Source of the DNA: Caldilineaceae bacterium
GTDB taxonomy: Bacteria; Chloroflexota; Anaerolineae; Caldilineales; Caldilineaceae
DNA: 17,562 bases
Direction of reading: 5' to 3'
NCBI GenBank assembly: GCA_012032975.1
Contig: JAAUPU010000002.1
Location: 1 to 17,562 of the forward strand
In this document: piece after piece, positions 8,173-16,152 of the stretch
How positions within the stretch are numbered: position 1 is the stretch's first letter
Layout: every line of letters begins with the position of its first letter
Notes under the pieces: generated by a model
Seen by the model: only the letters and a program-made list of their open reading frames with translations
What the model was told of the DNA's origin: nothing
Database searches by the model: none
Translations under genes and position numbers: made by a program

Positions 8173-9474
8173 TCACGCGCCATTGAGTTGCTCTGTTTGC
8201 CACGGGAATTTGGGACGCACAACACCCATCCACGTGCCGCCATATTCCTGACGCATCGCACCGGTGTCATTGACCACAAACGAGATCACATCCCTGGCGC
8301 CGACTTCGATGCGACTGATATCGCGCAGAACGTGAACGTTGATGTAATAGAGTCCCTCGTTCAAGAAATTCCCTGGGAAGATGCATGTAGAACGATAGAG
8401 TCCGACGGGGTGGGGCTTTTCGCACCACTCATCTTCGATCAGGTTGGCAGAGCGCATGTTTGCCGTCGATAGGACCCCGGCGCCGAGTTTGTCCATCAAC
8501 TGAATATTCGCGGTCAACTGAAGGTCCGGCTTCAGCGTCCAATACTCGATCTCCACTTGAAGATCGTGCTGGATGTCTATGTCCGAGGTGACCTCGCCGT
8601 TGTTGATCAGCCGTACGGCATGGAGACGCACAGCGTCGCTCCCCGGTGCATTTTCGGGATCGTTCCATACGATTTCCCCCGGGTTTTCCGGTCCGCGCCC
8701 GATATATTCGTTGACGACCGCCTCTGAAGGACCATCTGCGACTTTTTCGCCATCAACCAACAGAACTGACCGCGGGCAGAGGTTGACGATTGTGCCGAGA
8801 TTGTGGCTTACAAAAAGGACAGTGCGTCCGGTGCGCGCGACATCATTCATCTTGCCCAGACATTTCTTGCGGAAGGCAGCATCGCCAACGGCCAGCACCT
8901 CGTCCACCAGCAGAATCTCTGGATCCAAATGGGCCGCCACGGCAAAGGCGAGGCGGACCTGCATCCCGCTTGAGTAGCGCTTGACCGGTGTGTCGATAAA
9001 CTGTTCGACATCGGAAAAGTCGACGATCTCGTCGAATTTGCGGGTGATCTCTTCCTTGCGCATACCGAGGATTGCGCCATTCAGATAGACATTTTCCCGA
9101 CCGGTCAGCTCGGGATGAAATCCGGTCCCAACCTCAAGCAGCGAGCCAATTCTGCCTCGGACCTTGATCTGGCCCGAAGTCGGCGCGGTGATACGCGAGA
9201 GGATCTTGAGCAGGGTGCTTTTTCCCGCGCCATTTCTGCCGATAATGCCGACAACCTCGCCTTCGGCAACCTCCAAATTGATGCCGCGCAATGCCCATAG
9301 CAATGAGTTTTCGCTATTGATGCGCGCCTGCTGACCGATCTTCAACGTTGGGTCAGGCAAGCCACGTCTGGCTGCCCACCACCTTGAAAAATCGGCGCGC
9401 AACGTTTGCCCACCGATGGCGCCAAGGCGATATTGCTTGGATACATTTTCAACGGAAATGGCAACCTGGCTCAT
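8173..9474 (-). CDS. wzt: ABC transporter ATP-binding protein for polysaccharide export, with C-terminal glycan-binding domain
   Basis: 433 residues, starting at MSQVAISVEN. The ATG overlaps the permease stop as ATGA, showing translational coupling. Walker A GRNGAGKST is at 79-87, signature YSSGMQ at 167-172, Walker B EILLVDEV at 186-193 and H-loop His224 in FVSHN. About 160 residues follow the ATPase core. They form a beta-rich domain (TANIQLMDKLGAGVLST, GLYRSTCIFPGNFLNEGLYY) like the Wzt C-terminal domain, which in known systems binds the non-reducing end of the finished glycan and selects what is exported. It acts at the inner face of the membrane with the permease encoded just upstream. 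A longer frame exists to 9546 but lies inside the permease gene. Confidence 0.95.
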   Translation of the reverse strand: MSQVAISVENVSKQYRLGAIGGQTLRADFSRWWAARRGLPDPTLKIGQQARINSENSLLWALRGINLEVAEGEVVGIIGRNGAGKSTLLKILSRITAPTSGQIKVRGRIGSLLEVGTGFHPELTGRENVYLNGAILGMRKEEITRKFDEIVDFSDVEQFIDTPVKRYSSGMQVRLAFAVAAHLDPEILLVDEVLAVGDAAFRKKCLGKMNDVARTGRTVLFVSHNLGTIVNLCPRSVLLVDGEKVADGPSEAVVNEYIGRGPENPGEIVWNDPENAPGSDAVRLHAVRLINNGEVTSDIDIQHDLQVEIEYWTLKPDLQLTANIQLMDKLGAGVLSTANMRSANLIEDEWCEKPHPVGLYRSTCIFPGNFLNEGLYYINVHVLRDISRIEVGARDVISFVVNDTGAMRQEYGGTWMGVVRPKFPWQTEQLNGA

Positions 9475-10340
9475 ACCGTATCCATGAAGGTCTTTTCGAT
9501 GCGGTTGAAGAGCAAAATTCCGACGGCCAGGACAACCACCGTGCAAATGAAGGAGTACGTGAGCGCGGGAATGCTAAAGGTGCCCGCGCCAAGAAACGCA
9601 TACCGAAATGTCTCGACGATTGACGTCAGCGGGTTCAGGTAGATCAGTTGTTGGTAGGGTTCCGGGATAGACGAAACCGGGTAGATTACCGGCGTTGCAT
9701 ACATCAACAACTGGGTGCCAAATGCCACGAGATGTTGCAGATCGCGGTAGCGTGTGGTCATCGAGGAGACAATAATTCCCAGCCCCATACCAAGACCGGC
9801 CATCATCAACAACAGCAGCGGCACCAGCAGGATTGCTGCGTTGGGATAGACAGGCGCCCCGCGCACGATAAAGAAGAGCAACGTGACCAAGAAAAGCACA
9901 AACTGGATTCCAAATGCAATTAGATTCGAGATCGAGATCGAAATCGGGACGGCCAGCCTGGGGAAATAGATCTTCTGGAACAAAGAAGCGTTGGTGAGAA
10001 ATGTATTCGATGTTTTTGTCAAGCAACTGGCGAAGTAGCCCCAAATGATGGTGCCCGACAGATAGAACAAGAACTGGGGCAAGCCATCCGTGGGCAGTCC
10101 TGCGATGCGACCGAAAATGACCGAAAATGTGATGGTCGTCAGCAGCGGCTGGATCAAGAACCAGAGCGGGCCAAGGATCGTCTGCTTGTACTGCGCGACG
10201 AAGTCGCGACGCACAAAGAGCGAAATGAGATCCCTGGCGTGCCACAATTCATCGAGATGGATATCCAGCAGCGGGCGCTTTGGCTGGATGACCATTGTCC
10301 ATTCGTCATGTTCAGACGGCGCCGAGCTAGCGATTGGCAT
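9471..10340 (-). CDS. wzm: ABC-2 type polysaccharide export permease
   Basis: 289 residues. The chosen ATG (MPIASSAPSEH) has a strong GGAGGAG site five bases upstream and overlaps the end of the polymerase gene by 14 bases. The N-terminal segment LFVRRDFVAQYKQTILGPLW is a hallmark of the Wzm/TagG/RfbA permease family. Six hydrophobic spans follow, and the C-terminal tail ends in an FNRIEKTFMDTV amphipathic stretch. It forms the membrane channel with Wzt and moves lipid-linked polysaccharide across the cytoplasmic membrane. An upstream start at 10409 is possible in frame but would lack the ribosome-binding site and overlap the previous gene much more. Confidence 0.93.
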   Translation of the reverse strand: MPIASSAPSEHDEWTMVIQPKRPLLDIHLDELWHARDLISLFVRRDFVAQYKQTILGPLWFLIQPLLTTITFSVIFGRIAGLPTDGLPQFLFYLSGTIIWGYFASCLTKTSNTFLTNASLFQKIYFPRLAVPISISISNLIAFGIQFVLFLVTLLFFIVRGAPVYPNAAILLVPLLLLMMAGLGMGLGIIVSSMTTRYRDLQHLVAFGTQLLMYATPVIYPVSSIPEPYQQLIYLNPLTSIVETFRYAFLGAGTFSIPALTYSFICTVVVLAVGILLFNRIEKTFMDTV

Positions 10341-11909
10341 CGAACTCCTCCGCAGTTGCTGCGGGAGCGGGCGACGCCCACGCACCTGCATCCCAATCGT
10401 AGTCGCCATGGATCGACGCCTCGTCTGCGCTCGCCCCGGATGACTGTCGGGCGAGTTGAAGCTGCACGCCGCCAGCCACGATCAAACCCAGCAGGAACCA
10501 ATTGGCGATGGAGGGTCGCGCACCCAGCGTGACCGCGTCGATCAGGTTATAGCTCAAGAAAGCCGCAAACGCGCCCAACAAGCCCACTGCCCAGAAACGC
10601 GTTGAGGAATTGGCAGGCGTAGCCCTGAACAACACAAAGAGATACCAGCCAGCAATCACCAGCAGCGCTGCGTAGGCAAGCATCCCCGGCAGGCCGAGAT
10701 CGACGCCGGTTTGCAGGAAAATGTTGTGGGCATGTTTGGTGTCCGGATCGGGTCGGAAGCCCTCTAATTTAGGGTAAGGCTCCTGAGCCACATATTGAAA
10801 AGCAGCAAGGCCCATACCGGTCAACGGACTGTCCGCGATTCCATAGAGCGCACGTTGCCACAAGATGATCCGGCCAGCCACATTTCGATCAGACAAGATT
10901 CTGTCGGTCACGCTGGCGTCGTCGGAGACCTCCGAACGTCCTTGTACAATCAGATCGTCCAGAAGTTGCTCCGGCCCCAGGACTTGAAGCGAAGCAATTC
11001 CAATCAGCACGAAAAGCCCGAGGGCCACCCAGCCACGTCGTCCCGCAAACAGACATGCGACGGTCGTTGCAATGACTGTCGCGAGGATGCCCGCGCGCGA
11101 TTGGGTGATCAGCACGGCTGCACCAAAGCCGACAAAGAGCGCCAGAAGGCAAAGTTTGACGACGAGCCAGCCGATCACTGCCATTCCACTGCTTCCGCCC
11201 GACGGCAGCGGGGAAAGCACCAACGCCAGGCTAAGCGGTACGTATAGGATCAGAAGGCCAGCCACCCGATTGGCGTTAAACCCCTGCGCCTGACCGAGTA
11301 CATCCGGGATCGGCAAGCGCTGCAAGGCTTCGACAAACGGCGTTATGAACGACACCTTTTCCGAGACTTGAAGCGATGTCAGCCCAATCGCTGCGAATAC
11401 GATTCCGATGAGAAAAAACACCAGCGTCAACAACACGGTGCGCGTGTCAATGTCTCCATACGCCAGGCTGGAGATTCGGAATCTGGTTCTGGAGAACATG
11501 GGGTTGACCCAGTTGACCGCGGCCAAAAGAGCGGCGAGGCCCCACACCGTGCGTACAAGTTCGGGCCATGTAAATAGCCACAGGACAGGCGTGGTCCAAA
11601 CTGTCACAGGCAGCGAAACGAAAAGCAGAAAGGCGATGGGCCAGTTGGCTGGCGTAGGTGCGGTCAAGCGTCCGTACAAGAGCAGACGGGCGACGTACGG
11701 CACGAGCAGCATGGCCAGCGCGATGTAGACGGCCTCGCGTGGAAAGCGGTCAGGAAAGAGCGCTATCGGCGACAATACCAATAGGACGATGGGGTCTAGC
11801 AGTTGTACCAAGGTCTCTGGCAAACTGAAACGTTCTTCAAAAAACCGAGTCTTCTCGTCATAAAAGATTGGGATGGTGCCCCGTCCACCGACGACTGTCG
11901 AATGGTCAT
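10327..11909 (-). CDS. O-antigen polymerase/ligase family membrane protein (Wzy/WaaL-like; probable 5' frameshift)
   Basis: The secure part is 10327-11823 (498 codons), about 12 hydrophobic segments with the large periplasmic or outer loop and the Wzy_C-type motif: GMGLAAFQYVAQ, then TKHAHNIFLQTGVDLGLPGM. These proteins polymerise glycan repeat units or ligate them to an acceptor. At 11823 only a TTG is available and it lacks a good ribosome-binding site. The frame stays open upstream and would reach an ATG at 11909, which directly follows the kinase stop (TAAATG), if one base is missing in the A6 run at 11839-11844. Corrected, the junction reads TRRLGFFEERFSLPETLVQ and the gene is 527 residues. 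The C-terminal 45 residues are hydrophilic and Ala/Asp-rich. The gene overlaps wzm by 14 bases. Confidence 0.85.
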
Positions 11910-13751
11910 TTATTCTTTGAAACCAGGCTCGCTCAAGGGTTCTTCTGTTGCGCCTCTTGGCGCAACGGACAGCGGATTGCCATTGACGCCACGGCGAGGC
12001 TGGGCCGGGGCCTTATCCGCGCCGGGCGAGAAGATGCTCCCCAGACCGCTGCGCTTCTTTGGGCGTTCCTCGTTTTCCCCATGATAGTAGCCGGAGTAGT
12101 GGTAATAATAGTACCCCAGATCGCCCATGCGCACCTGGTTGAGTACTGGACCCAAGATTCGGGCGCCGGCGATCTCTAGCAGATGCTTGCAGCGCCTTAC
12201 CAGATCGATGCGCACAGTGCCCGCGTGGACAACCTGCAGCACGGCGTCGACGCGGGTTGCAACAATCACGGCGTCAGTCACCGTAGCAGCGGGCGGCGTA
12301 TCATAGAGCACCATATCGGCATGTTCCTTGAGACGCTCCATCAAGTCCAGCGCCCGAGGGGAACCCAGCAGCTCGGCGGGATTCGGCGGGATTGTACCGC
12401 AAGGGATGACCTTCAGTGTTGGAACCGGCGTATCGAACATCGCTTGTTCCAGCGGCATATCCTTGTCCACAACAAGATTGGTAAAACCGGGCTCCCGATG
12501 GAAGCCAAAGGCTTTATGAACCTGGGGTCGTCGCAGGTCCAGGTCCACCAGGATCACGCGCTTGCCCTCTTGCGCCAGGCTGACGGCCAGATTGGTCGTG
12601 ACAAAGGTCTTGCCTTCTCCGGGGCCAGCGCTGGTCACCATCAATGTTCGAATCGGCGCGCCCAAGCCTGCCATGCGCACCGATGTGCGCAACACCCGAA
12701 ATGCCTCGGCGATGGGAGAGCGTGGCTGGGTCATGGTGATCAGGCTCTCTTCGCGGCGAACGCGTTTCTTGCTGCTGGCCACCGCGCCGATCACCCCTTG
12801 GGTGGCCATGCCGTAGATTTCATCCATCTCTTCCGGCGTCTTGATCGTGTAGTCGATGTACTCTAGCAGCCACGCCAGGCCAACGCCCAGCGCCAACGCA
12901 ATCGACAAGGCAGCCAGCACAGGCTGGATGAAGTCGCGGGGCAATGGCACGGTGATCAGCGGCGCCTCTTCTGCGATCACCACAGTATCGATGTCAGAGG
13001 CAGGGGTGTCACCGTCGTTTTGCACCAAGGCGGTCTGCGCATCTGAAAGCGCCGACAGGACCGAAATCCGCTCGGACCGGTAGGACAACAGCTCTTGCCG
13101 CAGCCGCAGTATTTCCGCGTCGATTTCCTCGGACTGAGGGCCTATGTTCAGGCCGGCGATCTGGGCTTCCATACGGGTGATCAAGTCCGCATAATAGTCC
13201 AGTTCCTGCTGCAATGTGGCGTTGAGTTCAACAAGCCTGTTGCGTTCTGAAAGGCGTCTCGGGTCGAACTGGGCCTGAAGCTTCACCGCGCGTTCGGCCT
13301 GCGCCCGTTCCAGGCTGGATTTGATCAGCAAATTGGCGGTCGTGTTGGCCAAATCTTGTGCGATGGCGGGGTCGGAATAGGTGGCCGTGATGCGAAAGAG
13401 CTGGGTATCGCGCACATAGTAAGAGCCAATGGCGTTGATGATATCCGCTTCCGAAATCTCAACCTCCAGGTCATCCTTGATGAGCTTTGCGAACTGGGAA
13501 GTGCGCATCAACTCGGTGTAGGTGTTCGCCAACGGGATGACAGTATCGCCCAGTTGATATGAAATCTGGGCGGACAAAGCCGAAGTCAACACGGCAGGAT
13601 TGATCACCAACGTGGTGGTGGTGCGATAGAGGGGCACCTGTTGCAGGATGTAATACGAACTGCCCACCCCTGCGAGGATCAAAAAGAGGATGATGATCCA
13701 CAATCGTTTCTTGATGACGCGCCAAAACTGTAGGACTTCTAATCCGACCAT
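11910..13751 (-). CDS. Polysaccharide copolymerase/bacterial tyrosine autokinase (Wzz-Wzc fusion)
   Basis: Intact, 613 residues. Residues 1-300 are the Wzz chain-length domain: membrane segment about 18-38, coiled-coil-prone region about 145-240 and second membrane segment about 275-296. Residues 340-545 are the BY-kinase domain: Walker A SAGPGEGKT (374-382), Walker A' ILVDLDLRRP (400-409) and Walker B VLYDTPP (481-487). A tyrosine cluster follows, GYYYYHYSGYY at 546-556, with seven or more Tyr, the expected site of autophosphorylation. Such proteins control length and export by cycling phosphorylation and oligomerisation. After the cluster comes an unusual 55-residue Pro/Arg/Gly-rich tail. 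The ATG at 13751 has only a weak GGAAC-like site upstream. The stop is directly followed by the putative polymerase ATG. Confidence 0.93.
   Translation of the reverse strand: MVGLEVLQFWRVIKKRLWIIILFLILAGVGSSYYILQQVPLYRTTTTLVINPAVLTSALSAQISYQLGDTVIPLANTYTELMRTSQFAKLIKDDLEVEISEADIINAIGSYYVRDTQLFRITATYSDPAIAQDLANTTANLLIKSSLERAQAERAVKLQAQFDPRRLSERNRLVELNATLQQELDYYADLITRMEAQIAGLNIGPQSEEIDAEILRLRQELLSYRSERISVLSALSDAQTALVQNDGDTPASDIDTVVIAEEAPLITVPLPRDFIQPVLAALSIALALGVGLAWLLEYIDYTIKTPEEMDEIYGMATQGVIGAVASSKKRVRREESLITMTQPRSPIAEAFRVLRTSVRMAGLGAPIRTLMVTSAGPGEGKTFVTTNLAVSLAQEGKRVILVDLDLRRPQVHKAFGFHREPGFTNLVVDKDMPLEQAMFDTPVPTLKVIPCGTIPPNPAELLGSPRALDLMERLKEHADMVLYDTPPAATVTDAVIVATRVDAVLQVVHAGTVRIDLVRRCKHLLEIAGARILGPVLNQVRMGDLGYYYYHYSGYYHGENEERPKKRSGLGSIFSPGADKAPAQPRRGVNGNPLSVAPRGATEEPLSEPGFKE
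11947..11966. repeat. Perfect 8-bp inverted repeat inside the 3' end of the kinase gene
   Basis: GTTGCGCC, a four-base loop (TCTT), then GGCGCAAC. It lies in the sequence coding SVAPRGAT, about 35 bases before the stop. It would form a stable GC-rich hairpin in mRNA but has no T-run, so it does not look like a classical terminator. It could tune expression between the kinase and the polymerase, or be chance. Confidence 0.5.
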
Positions 13752-13810
13752 GTGAGTATTTGTTCCAGTTACTTATTCACGAATCCAATTGACTGAGCTC
13801 TACGCAATGT

Positions 13811-15753
13811 TCACCGAACCCAGACCGGATCCCAGTCATTAAATGTGTTATTGCTGATGTTGACCGGATTCGAACCATCTGCATTCATGAGCCAAATCTG
13901 CTTCAACTGGGTGTCTCGGTTCGACCAAAATGCGATTTGACTACCATCCGGCGACCATGTTGGATGCTTGTCCCATTCCCAAGTGTTGAAGGTCAGTCGC
14001 GTAAGGCCGGTCCCGTCAATGTTTACCGTGTAGATTTCGTCATTGCCAGAGGCCAATGACACGAACGCAACCTTATACTCCACCGGCGAAATAACGGGAT
14101 CGAAGCTCATGTCCTCCATATAATGGACCAAGGATTTCGTACCATAAAAGAGATCGTCGACAAAGATCTGGAATTTCCGCGAGCGAATGTCCTCTTCCAC
14201 AACAACCTTGTACTGACCATTGGCCGAATACGCATGTTTCCGCTGAGCTTCTTGGAAGATCCAGTCGTCCGCGCCGGCCGCCCAAATTGCGACGTCCGTT
14301 CCATCAGGGTTCATCACCATCAACGTCTCCGTGTTTGCGCCGTATCGATCTGTCTTGAAGACGATCTTGTTGCGCAATACCGGAGGCAAATCCGTTGGCG
14401 TTACCGTCGGCGTAAAGGTCGGCGTCAGGGTGGAGAAGGCAACCAGGTCAGGCGTCGGCGTCACCGTGGGCGAGGGCGGCAAAGGCGTTGCCGTCCAGGC
14501 GTTTGGTGGCAAGGGCGTTGGTGTGCCATGAACGATGGCTTGCGCCGTTGCGATTTGCGATAGCCAGACTGCCGTAGCCGCATTCTCGGGTACGGGCGTG
14601 TTCACCACAATCAATGGCGTGACCCAGTTTGGGGGAAGCAAGGTTTCCGTTGGAAATGGGATCGGCGTACCTTCGCCCGACGTCGAAATGACTACGGCCG
14701 TGACCGTAAGTCGTTGGGCGGCCAGCGCCAAGATGGAGTCATCCTCGGGAACTGGCGTCACGATGACATAGTTTGGCGTCGGCGATGGCGGTACGTCGCC
14801 GGGCACAGAACCGGCAAGCACACGCAGCACTGGTCTGCGACCAAGTGAACCCGAACCAAATCCGCTATCCCAAGAAAACAGATTGTCTTCGCCCGTCGTA
14901 GGTCCGCGAACTCGAAACGACACCATGCCGGAGAAGAGGCGCTCTTGCAGACGGCCCAGCCCTTCTGCAGAGAAGTAAAAGGTGTTGACCACACCGCGTT
15001 TGAGGCTAGAGGCTGGCTGTGGAAAGAGTAGCGCACCCGCCGAGCTATCGTCGCGCGACAGCCAGTGGTAATTGTGCTCAGTCCATCCGTTGTCCATCCA
15101 GGGCTGCAAAATCTCTACAGACCACATGCCCTCTGTGCCCAACCAGTCGTCGGCAAGACCGGTCAGATTCAGGTCAGCATGGACGATCGGCGCACCAGGG
15201 GGAATCTCGGACAGGTCAAAGCGCAGGGCGCCGATTCTGGCGCGCCGTCAAAGGTGCCGGCGTAAATATTGTAGTCGCCAAATTTGTTGGGTTCGTCGCT
15301 GGGATCTTCTGCCCAACCTACATCCAACGCCTGTGCAGGCAATATCAAATATTCCTGCCCCCCCTCGGGAACCGAAATCGGCAGCGCAGGTAAGGAGAGT
15401 GGCGGCACAGTCGCCGTCGGCGGCGCTTTCCTTTCTCTCTGCTCCAACTCGGCGGAGCGCGGTGTCGGCGTTGGCAGCTCCAACGATGCTGGCTGCTGTG
15501 ATTCAGAGACATTGGCCTCTGGGTTGAGAGCCACACGCGCGACCGTCATGGTCGGCATAAACTGTGCTGTTGGGGTCGTTCCCGGGGTCGGCGTCGACGT
15601 GGGGGTTGGCGTGTTGGTCAGGCGGTCCGACGCGATAATTGCTGTCACAAACTGATCCGGCGCCTCACCGAATGACATCGCGACAATTGCGTAAATGCCG
15701 GCGGCGATGACAACGACCGAGGTCCATGCAACGAGATGATGTCGTAATTTCAT
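13811..15753 (-). CDS. Membrane-anchored surface protein: DNRLRE-like domain, Thr-Pro repeat linker, TolB/PD40-like propeller (one frameshift)
   Basis: Read as one 647-residue protein after adding one base near 15228-15234, where the join becomes GAPESGALRFDLSEIPPGAP. Residues 8-28 form a signal anchor (WTSVVVIAAGIYAIVAM). Residues 46-72 are Thr-Pro rich. Residues about 150-310 (ALRFDLSEIPPGA, ADLNLTGL, WTEHNYHW, SFRVRGP) resemble a DNRLRE/CBM96-like beta-sandwich found on surface proteins. Residues 328-455 hold imperfect Thr-Pro repeats. The C-terminal part has PD40 propeller motifs: EIYTVNIDGTGLTRLT, HPTWSPDGSQIAFWSN, IWLMNADGSNPVNIS. It sits 59 bases upstream of the kinase gene and may be its first operon partner. 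A role in sensing or holding the polysaccharide is inference. Confidence 0.82.
14384..14773 (-). repeat. Thr-Pro-rich tandem repeat region in the surface protein
   Basis: Two imperfect units of 48 and 42 codons (14630-14773 and 14504-14629) share the pattern NxVxxxTPVPEx...LxxxxTAxAxV...GTPxPxP...LPP. A third, degenerate unit begins NAWTATPLPPSP and runs into a simple VTPTPT tract. On the DNA this appears as runs of GGCGT/GGCGTCGG. Such linkers are common in secreted Chloroflexota proteins and separate domains across the cell envelope. Confidence 0.75.
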
Positions 15754-16152
15754 AACTGTCCATCCAATTTTGCGACTGTGAAGTCACAAAACATTCATCA
15801 GTGAGAATACCAATTTTGACGACAAAAGATGCCGATAGACGACCCAACGGCACTACGAACCTGACGGATGAGGATATAGGCCTGGTATTTGCCAGAGGGC
15901 ATCAGGTGACGATCCATATCTCTCAGATCGCGTCTGGCTTCAACCGTGTGATCTCTGCAATCAAGAGCGCGCCGTTGATTCTTGCATCAAGGTCCAAAGG
16001 GCAATCGTCAAGCAGCACGAGTATGCCACTAGTGTACGAACGTGTCAATAAAAGTGGAATCAAACGGAGGTCACGCGCAGCCACAAATGACCTGCTTTCG
16101 TGTAGCCGAATCTGCGTCGTTCCTCATGCTCGATCACCGTTTTTGTTCATAT
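15754..16152. other. 400-base gap between the repeat protein and the polysaccharide operon
   Basis: This is the longest non-coding stretch in the window and the most likely place for the promoter of the leftward operon. It is AT-richer than its flanks. The only notable items are the inverted repeat at 15777-15788 and a plus-strand open frame starting GTG at 15801 that runs into the neighbouring gene's antisense. I see no clear terminator for the gene on its right, no tRNA and no insertion-sequence ends. Confidence 0.5.
15777..15788. promoter_or_regulatory. Short inverted repeat upstream of the surface-protein start
   Basis: TGTGA-AG-TCACA lies 24-35 bases upstream of the ATG at 15753. The half-sites equal those of CRP-like regulators, but the central spacing is 2 bases rather than the usual 6, so it is at most a candidate operator. 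No clear promoter is recognisable next to it. Confidence 0.25.

Noticed and set aside
7903..8472. Plus-strand 189-codon open frame across rfbF and wzt
   Set aside because: It is antisense to two genes with complete motif sets and crosses their boundary.
9574..10245. Minus-strand 223-codon alternative frame inside the permease
   Set aside because: It overlaps the ABC permease in another frame; the permease has six membrane segments and a strong ribosome-binding site.
12183..12866. Plus-strand 227-codon open frame, rich in His and Arg
   Set aside because: It is antisense to the kinase domain of the Wzc protein. High-GC antisense frames of this kind are common and it has no domain.
14384..14500. 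GGCGTCGGCGT-rich tract as a possible CRISPR or DNA satellite
   Set aside because: The periodicity comes from Thr-Pro codons in an open coding frame; there are no fixed direct repeats with unique spacers.
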